A stretch of 64,000 nt of DNA from Lojkania enalia (Eukaryota > Ascomycota > Dothideomycetes > Pleosporales). A program made the translations under genes and the position numbers. Location: assembly GCA_010094045.1 (NCBI GenBank), contig ML986586.1, forward strand, positions 596,859 to 660,858, written 5' to 3'. Shown here one piece after another: positions 11,776 to 22,332 of the stretch (positions within the stretch are counted from its first letter, which is position 1; each line of letters opens with the position of its first letter). The notes beneath the pieces were generated by a model. The model saw only the letters and a list, made by a program, of their open reading frames with translations, searched no databases and had not been told where the DNA came from.

Positions 11776-13355
11776 GGAAATAGTGCTGGAAGAAGATTTT
11801 CAAGTGTTATTGGCATGCCATTGCCTAGACGCCTAGTCAATGATTAAATAGGAAGGCCACTCGGGTGTGAGCAGTTCCTACCTAATTGTCGATGCAGCGT
11901 CAAGCTTAGGCCTTGCGATTATGAGACAACAAGGGCTGTAGAAACAGAAAGACAATATCAGAGAGGGGGGAAAGACAGAGATATTTACTACCACCAAGAC
12001 GTCAATCACTCAACGGCGTAGGGAGACCGGCTCGCTTGAAGGGTGCCAAGAGATGCAAGTGGTCGAATAGAGGCTGCTGGAGGAAGCAAACGAGGGAAAG
12101 TGAGAACGACGGGATGAATATAGCGAAGATCTGGAAATCGTTGGTTGGTCCAGATGTTAGGGAGCGGAGCGCAAATATGCACGTTGAGAAACCAAGCAGT
12201 TGGCGGCTTAAGCGTTAATTCACCGCCTCCCACGAGGCACTAGGGTCTTCTCGGGTAACGAGAATCGGGAACGCGCTGGGAATAGCGGAGTGGAGCTGCA
12301 AGAAATTTGGGGGGTGGGAGGGGGAGGCCGGGGGAAGGACAAATGTGGATTATTGTTACCACGTCCGGCGGAGATGAGGCGACTATATCAGTGTTGCGAG
12401 TCGCACAGAAAGGGGAGGGCTGAGCGATGATGTCGTCTCTTCACATGCCAGAAGTGTGTCCCTCTTGTACCGGCCCTCCTAGCATTGTCCATCACCTTAG
12501 CTGGCCCTGTGACGGGTTTCGCGAGCGACACAGCGCAAAAGAGGGCGCCAGGCGTGTCGAATGAAGTGGCAGCCTCGTCTTGATAGACACACCGCCAGCG
12601 CGGCAACGGGAGCGATCGAATCAGGTGGACACACAGGCACCCGATTTCGGTGCATGTGGCAATCGGCGAGCCGTGCGGCCATCTTAAGCTTGTCGTCAAC
12701 CTTGGAAGCCTCAAGGATGGAGGCCGTCAAATGAAGCGCCACGCACGGAATCGTGGTGGCAGCTGAGAGGTGTTGATGGACGAGACAAGAAAAGGCACGG
12801 TTTCGCCTCTCCCGGCCGGCAATGGATGACAGCATGCAGTTTGCATGCCTCGGGAATGTCTCTGAGTCTAGAGCAATCGAGAAACGGCCCCTTGCTCTAC
12901 TGCTTATTCACTGCATTCAATAACGGGACGCCCATGGCACAATCTGCCAAGCAATTGTGTGCATGCACCCGCGCTAAAATGGGCGACGAATGATGTGTCC
13001 ACGCGGGGTCACAAACCACGCAAGAGCACTCCAAGGCCGGCTTGGGCTTCTAAATGTGAACTGGGTCTGCGGGGGGTTCACTTGAACAGGTCCTTGGGGC
13101 GGAGTAGGCGTCGGGGCTTGCTTCTTCTTACCACCCAAGGTTCACTGGGAAAGACATGCAGGAGTTACTAAACCTATCATAATCTTGAGCAAAAGGTATT
13201 CTGCTGAAGGTATTGAGGGCGGTGCAGTTTTTTCACTGCACCATGCCAATCGTTTCTGAGAAATGTTGGGTTTATTTTCCGGTCGCCTCATCTGATTTCA
13301 GCCTCGTTCTCTGAGCATGAAGGCTCTCAACCTGCCCCACCACGTAATCATTTTT
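11776..13355. other. gene-free stretch
   Basis: Upstream region of the minus-strand gene ending at 11775, and the 3' flank of the hydrolase gene. Purine-rich G tracts occur around 12305-12345. Minus-strand frames at 12388-12835 overlap each other in two frames and show no protein-like pattern, so no gene is called. Confidence 0.4.
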
Positions 13356-14215
13356 TCACTGAATATCGTGGTAGAAGGATAGTATATGCCTTCCCACTTC
13401 CTCAAACGCCTCGAGACAATGCCAGTGTCCAATACCCTTCATAACCTCAAGCCTCTTCTCACTGGTACCCAACTCGTCATACATCTTCTGGCACCCTTCT
13501 AGTGGGGCAGACTTGTCTTCCTCTCCAACCAAGATCAGCACAGGAACTGCGATCTTCCCATAACTGGGAGGTTTGGCGTTTATGATGACTCTGCAACTAG
13601 AGATGTAGCCTGCTGGGTCCTGTGCCAGAAGAAGCTCGCGGATGAAGGCCTTTGCTAGAGGGGAGGCTGCTTTTCCTGTTGCACCATTTGGTATAGTATT
13701 TGCCAAGGACTCCATACCTTCTTTCTCAACGGTTTGTATCCTCTTCTCAAATACCGACACTACGCTCTTGTTGGGGTACACCGGACCAATAAATATAGCG
13801 GCGACTACCCGATCATTCCTCTCAGCAGCCAGGTTCGCGGCGACGATTCTGCGAAAGCAGTGTCAGTATAAATCAACGATAACCACAAGACCATTTAAGG
13901 AAATACATGCCCGCCCATGCTATGGCCCACAACCACCGCCTTCGACACGCCGAGTGCATCCAGTATAGCAATGACATCGGCAGAGAGGCTTTCGATGCTC
14001 TGTTCTATCTGAGTATATGATGAGCGACCCGAACCGGTAGCATCGAAGGTGATGCATCGGAAGTGGTGTTTCTGCAATCCCAGAGCTATTGCTTGGTAGT
14101 AGTCCTGGCTTGAGCCTAATCCATGGTGGAAAATGAAAGTTTCGCGAATCTCATTCCTTTCTGGCTTCAAGTCCGTGTAATGGATCCTCTTGGCCCCAAT
14201 TTGTAGGAATGGCAT
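13356..14215 (-). CDS. alpha/beta hydrolase
   Basis: Single-domain alpha/beta hydrolase fold enzyme of 265 residues in two exons (14215-13911 and 13848-13356). The oxyanion segment is FHHGLGSSQDYY and the nucleophile elbow GHSMGG has Ser99. The catalytic Asp is likely in LVGEEDKSAPLEG, and the His in GIGHWHCLEAFEEV. Substrate is not predictable; the family includes 3-oxoadipate enol-lactonase-like esterases. The 62-nt intron joins in frame only if the donor is GC (GGGCGG|GCATGT) with acceptor TTCGCAG, giving SMGG-IVAANLAAE. The competing GT site four bases downstream breaks the frame. No signal peptide, so probably cytosolic. Confidence 0.88.
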
Positions 14216-14800
14216 TGTTTTGCAGCTGTCTCCTTGGGAGTCAAATGCTGCAGAGAATTACGAAGACACATCAGCTGCGGCGATAAATCGGACATGGAGG
14301 GCAATGATGTTGGTGGGGAGATGTGGCCAGTGAAATCAAAATTTGCAAGGATGCCCTTGACTGCTAGGGTCTTGTTGCTTAATAAGCCGAACCCAAAACA
14401 TCAACACACCATTAGATTATCCAGAACTACATCAAGATTCAAGACTTTTCATCTCGTTACTCCAGTTTTCTGATTCCGCTCTCATTTTTACTCTCTTTGT
14501 TCTTCCGATGATTTATATGTGACATTTCTACGGATCAACGCTCGACAAGGACCTTGCATCCGCCCAAGTTTCTCAGGCAATTGGATGAAAGATAAAATTG
14601 ATAACGTAGCTACCACATTAATCATAGAGAATAATTTACAACGAATTTGGGAAATCTAAAAATTACAAATACCAAAGAAATAAGGAAGGGTCCAACCTCT
14701 GAAGGTATAGAATAGAGCAAACTCCGTCAAGAATGGACTCAGTCTTCCCGTCTTGTGATAATGCTCAAAAAGGGATCATTAATCTCATCTGCACACCGTT
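14216..14800. other. intergenic, nothing recognised
   Basis: Upstream region of the alpha/beta hydrolase gene and 3' flank of the next minus-strand gene. AT-rich from about 14580 onwards. No supported feature. Confidence 0.35.
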
Positions 14801-15448
14801 TCAAGCGGATACATGTAAAGAATTTTTGCTAAATACGCCGCCGTCGCCATCACTTTTAGAATAATCCTCGTAGTCAACATGCAAGCTAATTTCGTAGCTC
14901 TCGGAGGATACGATTTCAAAGCGCTGCTCTCTCCCCTTGAAATCATCTCCATTCCTATTCCGGACTAGATAAACTGCCAATTCTTCGCGTAATATACATC
15001 TTTCCAGGATTCCTAAGCTTGTGTGGAGCATGATTCTCATCGTTCCAATGTATGATGCGCCGTTGGAAATACGATAGTACATATAACAATTGACCTCTTT
15101 TTGCCTTGTTCCCTAACCCCTTTAAGTGCTCAATCAAATCCATCAGAAAAAAATTGTGGATCGGTGAATGCCGCTTCCTTTTCTTGGGCATAGACTTGAT
15201 CCCACGCGAACTGCTCAACAGCCACTCGAGTAGCCGTGGCTCGGCTTCCCAAAAGAACTCGTGGGCGTTAGAAAGCTCCCAAAATCTCTTGAAGTCGCAT
15301 ACGCGGTCCTCAATGTGGTCTGGGTACGGGTCGATAATACGATAAAGATTACCTTCCTATCTAAGTGTTCGCGTCGAAACTCGAAATCTTCTTAGCATCG
15401 GTGACAGAATCGTGGCAATCCAGTCACGTTTTTGCTTACATATACCAT
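14801..15448 (-). CDS. putative three-exon protein of unknown function
   Basis: Two overlapping minus-strand frames become one continuous protein if an intron (GTCAAT..CTTAG, 15013-15094) is removed, joining KAKR to GILERCILREELAVYL. Upstream, the frame stays open through DPYPDHIEDRVCDFKRFWEL to an acceptor at 15357-15358. A 9-nt first exon (ATG GTA TAT, 15448-15440) with donor GTAAGC completes a 160-residue model with matching phases. The tiny first exon is a guess and the true start may lie further upstream. No family recognised. It could also be the surviving part of a longer decayed gene. Confidence 0.4.
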
Positions 15449-16336
15449 GCGCAGAACCTGTTGTTAATGCTAGTGGAAAAAGAGCGACGTGAGTGAAAGA
15501 ATTTCCATTTTGACGACAAGCTGAGTAGATAGCGCAAGGCTACCTCGCTGAGAGGTAAGTTGTGTGCAATATAACAATCATTATATACTTACTCAACTAA
15601 TAGAGGGGACCAGGATAGAGAAGGCCTTTATCTCCCCTGTGAATGACTCTATATTCCCTACCTTAACGAGGCGCCTCCTCCGAGCAGTTGGTAGAGAGTA
15701 TATGCGTGATCTCAAATGAAAAGAAGATTGTAGGGTTTGCTACTTAGATGCAAGCGATGTGTGATATATACAATGCTGCTAATGGGAATTTGCAAGAGAA
15801 AGACGAAGACGTGGACTCGAAATGGAAAATTTCATGAGGCGAGACTCCTTTCTGTACTCGTGAGTCGAATATTTCATAAAGTTAGTGACCAATGAAAATA
15901 ACGCAGCCATGACGGCAAAAACACGAGTCACAAACTAGGCATTGAGCACTCAAGGAATATTTAAACGATCGCGAGGCAGCCCTCTGACTGGTTCTTGAAA
16001 TTAAATACCTAATACCATAACGACTCAAATGCCCGGTATACGGCATTTATACCTAGTTATAGTGGGGCTGAAACATCGGTTGTCAGTTATACTTGGTTAG
16101 AGTAACGCCACCCCGATGATACCGGCCGGTATGTACACCTTCGAGGACTTAGTACGGTTGACCCGTGTAACGAGCAATGGTTGATTAGAGACAAGACCAA
16201 CTGTACTGAAATGTGAAATGAAAAGATATGATGAAGACGGCACACATTAGCCAAAATACTCCAAGCTAGCTCCGTATATATGCAAGCTCTAATTTAAGAT
16301 ATGAGTTCTAATCTTTGGGTTAGAAGCTATATCTCA
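15449..16336. other. gene-free AT-rich stretch
   Basis: No protein-like frame seen on either strand. It lies between the putative gene at 14801-15448 and the 3' end of the desaturase gene. Confidence 0.35.
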
Positions 16337-18089
16337 TCAATGCATCCCCATATCACCATTCGCAATTGTTCGTTGACATGCACTGAGGATGGCAGCCTGT
16401 CTACTAATATCTGTCAATTTCGAAATAACCACCTGGTTTCCTTCAACGAAGCCATATGTGGCATAGGGTATATCCACCTCATTACAAAATTCTTGAACAA
16501 GCTTCTGCGTTCTGCGCAAGTTATGTCGCGGGATCCGAGGGAAAAGATGGTGGATAGCCTGGAATTGCAGACCACCATGAAAGAAGTCGAGCCACTGCGG
16601 GCAATTGACATCCATTGTGGTTCGAAGCATCTTCTGGGGAAAAGATTCGGCGGTGCCCAGATCCGCCGTACTCATTGCGAAATGACTGAGAGTGATCTGG
16701 ACGTGGAGAGGCATGGTTATGACATGGCTGATCATAACAAACAAGAAGCGGTTCCATCCTCCCGGGACACATTTATAGACGACACCATAACCATACCATG
16801 TCCAGAAAAAGAACTGTCCCACAATCTCGAAATAACGGTGCCACCAAGCTGGGCCTTTTCGAGGACCTTGACCTAGAAAGAGATATGTCCAGCCCAGCCT
16901 ATAGAGGTTAAATCGTCCAAAGCACATGATGAGATAGTATAGAGTGTCCTGATAGCGAATCATAAACTTCGCGAACAAATCATACTCCAATACTCGGTCA
17001 TAATAGCTTGAAAAGAGATTCTCGAAAAAGCGATGACTAATTGCAAAAAAAGGCAAGTGTTCAATGTCAGGGTCATGCTCCGGCGAGTTGGTGACTAGGT
17101 GATGGACATTGTGATTGTACTTCCACCAACTAGCGCTCAAGCCCCCGCAGAAGTTTGCAATTAGCATGGCAATAATGGAGTCTGTCTGGAAGTCGTGAGT
17201 GATGCCCATGTGAGCAGCATCATGGACCGTAAAAGATAGTTGGTGCCACAATATCCCCAAGAAAGCAGCGCTCGAGAGGTACCACTCCGATCGGAGGAGG
17301 TAGATAAACATGCTGAAAAAGAAGGCGTAACGAATGCACTCAATGCCATAAGACGAGTATCGACACTGATATAGACCCTCCTCCTGTATACGGTCCTCTA
17401 GTTTGTTATACTTTTGGACAATATTTGCTTGAGTTTGCGGATCTAAGGATGGGTATTTGGCCGTATCCACGTCAATCTCGCGCTGAGTTCGGGCATCGAG
17501 GACGGTCATTTTCGGGGCTGCACGCGTCTCATCTAGACTAACTGAGGATATTGACGACGTAGAAGATATTCGAGGTATACCAGCAGAGCTCCGCTGTCGT
17601 ATCGATGATGTGAACTGGTCTGCAGGTTCGAAGATGGGGCTGGGATCCGCCGAGGTTCCTGTGCTGGAAGCATCTTGCTCTGAAGATGAGATGGTGTCAT
17701 TTTCCTCACTGATTAGGTCCAATTCTTCCTCCTTCCTAAACTTTCCACCTTGGATGGGGGGTGTAAAGTTGACCCATATCCCTTCGACGCGGCCTATTTG
17801 ATAGCGCTTGGCGAGCTCCAGGGTTTCCACGGAGTGAAAGCTGCAATCCCATCGTTAGCCAAACCTGCCTCCAGTTCATACTCTATAGGACGCACCGGTG
17901 TACCTCATCGCTAGCGTCTCTCCCTATCATATGTTGGATAGTTTTGTCACCGCCCGGGTGATAGGGTAACCACGCGTCCACCTTCAACACCCGGTTGTCT
18001 ACAATGACGATAGAGCGGCCATTGGCAATGAGAGCTTCAATCTCACGCCGGCTGAGCACTTTATCCTTGCTTCTCGCTCCCACCTCCAT
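16337..18089 (-). CDS. cytochrome b5-fused delta-8 sphingolipid desaturase
   Basis: Front-end membrane desaturase expected to introduce the delta-8 double bond into the long-chain base of ceramides, a step of fungal glucosylceramide synthesis in the ER. Two exons (18089-17896 and 17840-16337) give 565 residues. The N-terminal cytochrome b5 domain carries HPGG at 44-47. A Ser/Thr/Glu-rich linker follows at about 95-180. The desaturase domain has the three histidine boxes: HDAAH (271-275), HNVHH (308-312) and QAIHH (492-496), the last with Gln in place of His as in front-end desaturases, and several hydrophobic membrane segments. The 55-nt intron (GTGCGT..TTGCAG) falls just after the b5 core. 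A delta-6 fatty acid desaturase is the main alternative. It is divergent from the phosphoglucomutase gene. Confidence 0.9.
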
Positions 18090-18888
18090 ATCTTGATCCT
18101 TCCGAGGCGGGGTAGTCGATGTAATGTAGGCACGAGACTCTATAGGGGTCGCTCGTCAAATGGAGATTTTGAATTAGTTCATGGATGTACTTGGAAGGAC
18201 CTGAACCGGATAGAGTGAGGTATGGAAATAGTCACTTGAAGAGAGAAGCGTTGTGCACAGCTGGAGAAGCGGTGGACGAATCCCCACACACTAGGAGCTC
18301 GGGACCCGGCCGTTTCAAGGTTCCGGTCTGGGCAGGGCTTGGAAGTTTGGAATGTTCGGAAACGGCTACACCGGCCACGAGCACGCCGAGCCGCCTCGCA
18401 TGCAAACCGTTGAGGGTAACCTTGGAAGTTTGCTTGAGTTGCATGTGAAGCCTTGTCACAGCTGCCTAGGCGCCGGTTGGGCTGGCGTCAAATCAACGTC
18501 AAAGCGGACATCCTCCGATTATTCAACTGGAGGGCTTGCCGAAGCGAATGGGAGCAAGGGTTCGCGCCTTAGCTTGGTAGAAACACCATCAGTCTTGCAG
18601 CCATACTTGTTCTCACATCCATGCTTAGATGCCTGGTTTCATCTCACGCTAGGCCGAGACCGAAATATAAAACACTTTATCATCACCAGATCATCCGTAC
18701 TTGTTCTTCACGACTTGCATAAGAAACCCCCCGGAAACCCCTCAGATACGTACATATTACAAATAGCAACCGTAAAGGTGCGGGAAAGTATATAGTGTAC
18801 GATAAGTATTCTTCGAATCAATAGGGCGGGGCAAATTCACACCCAGTCACGGCTTCGGCATCATTTACAGTCCGGTCAAACTTCAGCA
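18090..18888. promoter_or_regulatory. divergent promoter region of desaturase and phosphoglucomutase
   Basis: 799 nt between two outward-facing start codons. A TATAAAA element lies at 18666-18672 on the plus strand, about 217 nt before the phosphoglucomutase ATG. A 147-codon frame (18352-18795) opens with a non-ATG codon and has no protein-like pattern. Confidence 0.45.
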
Positions 18889-20643
18889 ATGGCTAAAGAC
18901 ATAAAAGATCTAGCACAGGAATGGCTGAAGCTAGATAAAGAAAAATCGACTGCTGACGAGATCTACAAGTTGCTTGTACACGCCGACTACGACGAATTAG
19001 AAAGGCGACTCCGGAATCGTATTGCATTCGGAACTGCCGGTCTTCGGGGTCCTATGAAAGCGGGCTTTGCATGTATGAATTCTCTGACCGTCATCCAAGC
19101 ATCCCAGGGACTCGCAGCGTACCTTCTCGAGAACGAAGAGAACGTCAAGCACCGAGGGGTTGTGGTTGGCCGCGATGCACGGCACAACTCCGAAAAGTTT
19201 GCAAAACTCACCGCGGCGGCGTTTGTGGCCAAAGGGATCAAGGTCTGGTGGTATGAGAACCCAGCTCATACTCCTCTTGTCCCATTTGGCGTGCGAGAAT
19301 TGAATGCTGTCGCTGGAATCATGATCACGGCGAGCCACAACCCTGCGCAAGACAACGGATACAAGGTTTACTATGCAAACGGTTGTCAAATCATACCCCC
19401 GCGCGACAGTGGCATCGCTGAATCAATTATGAAAAATCTGAAGCCTCTCACGTGGGACACATCTGTAGTGGATGATGGAAACCTACTCATTGAAGGCTCT
19501 TTGGCTCTAGTTAGGGACGCCTACCATACAGCCGTGAAATTGGCTGCTCGGCCTGAACACCTACCCCCTCCGAGCAATACAGATTTCAGGTTCGTATATA
19601 CGCCAATGCATGGAGTAGGTCTAAGACCTATGAAGAAGTGTCTGGAATCGCTTGACATGACGACAAATATGATAGTTGTCGAGGCACAGGCACATCCAGA
19701 TCCGGACTTTCCTACTGTAAAGTTCCCTAACCCAGAGGAGAAAGGGGCTCTAGACCTGGCTATGCAGACAGCAGACGAGGCCTCAATATCCTTGATCTTA
19801 GCGAGCGATCCGGACGCCGACCGATTAGCTGCTGCAGAGAAGGTGGACGGATCGTGGCACACATTCACCGGAAATCAGTTAGGCATCTTGTTAGCCTCGT
19901 ATCTTTTCGAGCGATACTCAGCCTCGAAACCAAAGAACAAAATCTCTATGCTAGCATCAACAGTCTCCTCGCAAATGCTCCACGCATATGCTAAAAAGGA
20001 AGGCTTTCATTTCGCTGAAACATTGACCGGATTCAAGTGGCTTGGGAATGTCGCGCTCGACCTCGAAGCCGAAGGTTATGATGTCACATTTGCTTTCGAA
20101 GAAGCTTTGGGATACATGATACCATCCGTGGTCCATGACAAGGACTCCATCGCGGCTGCGGCCGTCTTCCTGGCGGCTGTATCCTTCTGGTCGAGCCAGA
20201 AGCTAACTCCTTATTCCAAGCTTCAGAAGCTTTACAAAGAGATTGGTCATTTCGAAGACGCAAACACATATCTAATCTCGCCCTCGCCAACGACAACAAA
20301 CAACGTTTTCAATGCGATACGTGCCTTGGAGAAGCCGCATCCCTCTAAGCTGGGAAGGCATAAGATCCTTAGGTGGCGGGACCTTACACTGGGCTATGAC
20401 TCCAAAGGCGAGGATCATAAGCCCGATTTACCAGTGGACAAGAGTAGCCAGATGATCACCTGTGAGCTCGAGGGTGGAGCCCGCTTTACGGTACGTGGTT
20501 CGGGAACAGAGCCCAAGATCAAGTTGTACATTGATTGTGTTGGGAAAAGTAGTCAGGCTGCAAAGGCCGGAGCGGAGGAGGTATTGGGATCTTTGCTACG
20601 GGAGTGGTTCAATCCTGAAGAAAACGGATTAAAACTGGCATAG
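18889..20643 (+). CDS. phosphoglucomutase/phosphopentomutase
   Basis: Alpha-D-phosphohexomutase superfamily enzyme of the PGM2/PGM3 (yeast YMR278w-like) branch, interconverting the 1- and 5-/6-phosphates of ribose or glucose in the cytosol. Single exon of 584 residues, the normal length. FGTAGLRGPM lies near residue 50. The phosphoserine loop TASHNPAQDNGYK has the catalytic S149. The Mg-binding loop DPDADR is at 307-312, the sugar-specificity loop is FAFEEALGY, and the C-terminal phosphate-binding loop is RGSGTEPKIKLY at about 535-546. All catalytic elements are present. The FGTAGLRG and GYKVYY context favours the phosphopentomutase-type branch over the classical Pgm1 type. Confidence 0.93.
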   Translation: MAKDIKDLAQEWLKLDKEKSTADEIYKLLVHADYDELERRLRNRIAFGTAGLRGPMKAGFACMNSLTVIQASQGLAAYLLENEENVKHRGVVVGRDARHNSEKFAKLTAAAFVAKGIKVWWYENPAHTPLVPFGVRELNAVAGIMITASHNPAQDNGYKVYYANGCQIIPPRDSGIAESIMKNLKPLTWDTSVVDDGNLLIEGSLALVRDAYHTAVKLAARPEHLPPPSNTDFRFVYTPMHGVGLRPMKKCLESLDMTTNMIVVEAQAHPDPDFPTVKFPNPEEKGALDLAMQTADEASISLILASDPDADRLAAAEKVDGSWHTFTGNQLGILLASYLFERYSASKPKNKISMLASTVSSQMLHAYAKKEGFHFAETLTGFKWLGNVALDLEAEGYDVTFAFEEALGYMIPSVVHDKDSIAAAAVFLAAVSFWSSQKLTPYSKLQKLYKEIGHFEDANTYLISPSPTTTNNVFNAIRALEKPHPSKLGRHKILRWRDLTLGYDSKGEDHKPDLPVDKSSQMITCELEGGARFTVRGSGTEPKIKLYIDCVGKSSQAAKAGAEEVLGSLLREWFNPEENGLKLA

Positions 20644-22332
20644 AGGAAGAGACTTGGACATTTTCATTCCCATGCCTTTTAGGATCCTAGGATTATTGGG
20701 GCCTATCAGTTGGCTGTCTATTCGGGTGCATTTTATAATGCCGCACTACTTCACTTATATTTTCGTGCTTCCATATCTTTCGTTCGATCTCTACGATGAT
20801 ATCGTATCCTCCCCGATTATGCTAGCTGTCAATGGAGGCTTCATATACCTCCGTTACACAACGTCAAAGTGACATGCCACAAGCGGCTCTTCATGTATCT
20901 TAGAAATACTGTCTTGGGCAATCATGCTGGCAAGCCCCATGTAACAGTTTGCAGTCCACGTACATGATTCGTGGCAAGAGCGGCTGATCAATTAATTCCC
21001 GCACGGGATGCATGGTAGACTTGGCATGCATACCCGGTGGCAAACGAGGGACCGGGAGTACGGATAGGACTTTCTGTGTTCACTCTCGAAACCCTCGTGA
21101 AGAGACATGTTTGTCGAATACTTTCCGGTGTCTTCGCCCTGACAAATATGCACAATATAGAGGTCAAGATGGAGCACCAGCATCGCCAATGTGTTAACAC
21201 GCCATTAGATATCTCCATTACTTTTCGGTCTTCGTATCCTTAAGTTTTCCACAGAGGAAATTGCGTCTAGCGTGACCTAGGCGGGTTGGTGACCTCGGCC
21301 CTTTGGAGAAATCAACAAATCCTGGTAACACAAGAAATCGAAGACGTATACTTTTTTTTAAAAAAAAAATTAAAAAGAAATTATAGCGGAGAGTACGGAA
21401 CCCAACACCAGTCATGAAGTATACGCCTTCGACTGGAGTTCGAAATAGGACATGTCACTTTTTCGCCGACCGCTCTTGGCCGCCGACTTGCAGTTGCGTG
21501 AAAGTCTAAACAGATGCACGCCATGCAGACAAAGGGCTGACGACAACTGGGCAACAAGAATTGCTGCTATGTGCTCGCCCACACCAAGGCCGGTATATGG
21601 GTCCTTGGAGTGTGGTCGAGGGCCAGGTGCATCGATCCATGGTTTCGCCTGCAGCTACGGGACGCGCAATTGTTCAGCTCAGCCCAATAGGAGACCTCCT
21701 CGTAGAACAGTTGAGTGAATGATCGAGTAGGAAATCAACGACGGGCCCAGATGTGCTGCTGCCTTGACGAGGAATTAGGCTAGGGGTCCCGCAAACGTGG
21801 GAGCACGTTCCATATAATGTTGGGAATGTCTCAGCCAGGCTGGACTTGGCTACACGACGTTGCTTTTGTCTGCGAGACTAGGAAGACGTTTATCTCCACG
21901 TTGGCGTGGCTGAGGACTTGGCCGCCCGCTTTGGGATAGATAGGCGCCGTCCCGCATTTTCCCCGGCATTGGGCTCCTCTAGCAGCCAATGGCCAGCCGC
22001 CCGGTGCTGCGCAGGTGCACAATCGCGCGGCCTGTGCGAGCCTGCAGGCAGAGAGTGACTCTTCATAGAGCTTCGCAGTTCGTGTTGACGGCCTCCTCCC
22101 TCCTCCCCCCCCCAACACCTCCCACCGCGCATCCTCTTTACCCGCGAGTATATAGTCGTCGCGTTCCAGTCGCTCTTTTTCTTGGCATAACACCCATATA
22201 ACTCTCGGTAAGTGTCCGGCTCCTCCGGGCAGTGTCTTTCTCTGCTAATGTCATGGAAGCTTGCACAGTTTCTGAACATGGAACGATTCTAGGTCGTCTG
22301 TATCTTCCAGGGGATGCCCGAAGCAGGCGCCC
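20644..22332. other. gene-free stretch and upstream region of the 1114-residue gene
   Basis: No protein-like frame. A short A/T palindrome-like tract lies at 21351-21375 (T run directly followed by A run). A pyrimidine-rich block lies at about 22093-22125, and a TATATA element at 22149-22154 sits about 180 nt before the next ATG, a plausible core promoter. Confidence 0.4.

Noticed and set aside
12388..12835. Two overlapping minus frames of 108 and 112 codons
   Set aside because: They contradict each other in frame and have no motif or signal.
16301..16876. 191-codon plus frame
   Set aside because: Antisense to the histidine-box region of the desaturase, which is clearly the coding strand.
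18352..18795. 147-codon plus frame in the desaturase/phosphoglucomutase promoter
   Set aside because: No ATG start, no domain-like pattern, and it overlaps the TATA region.
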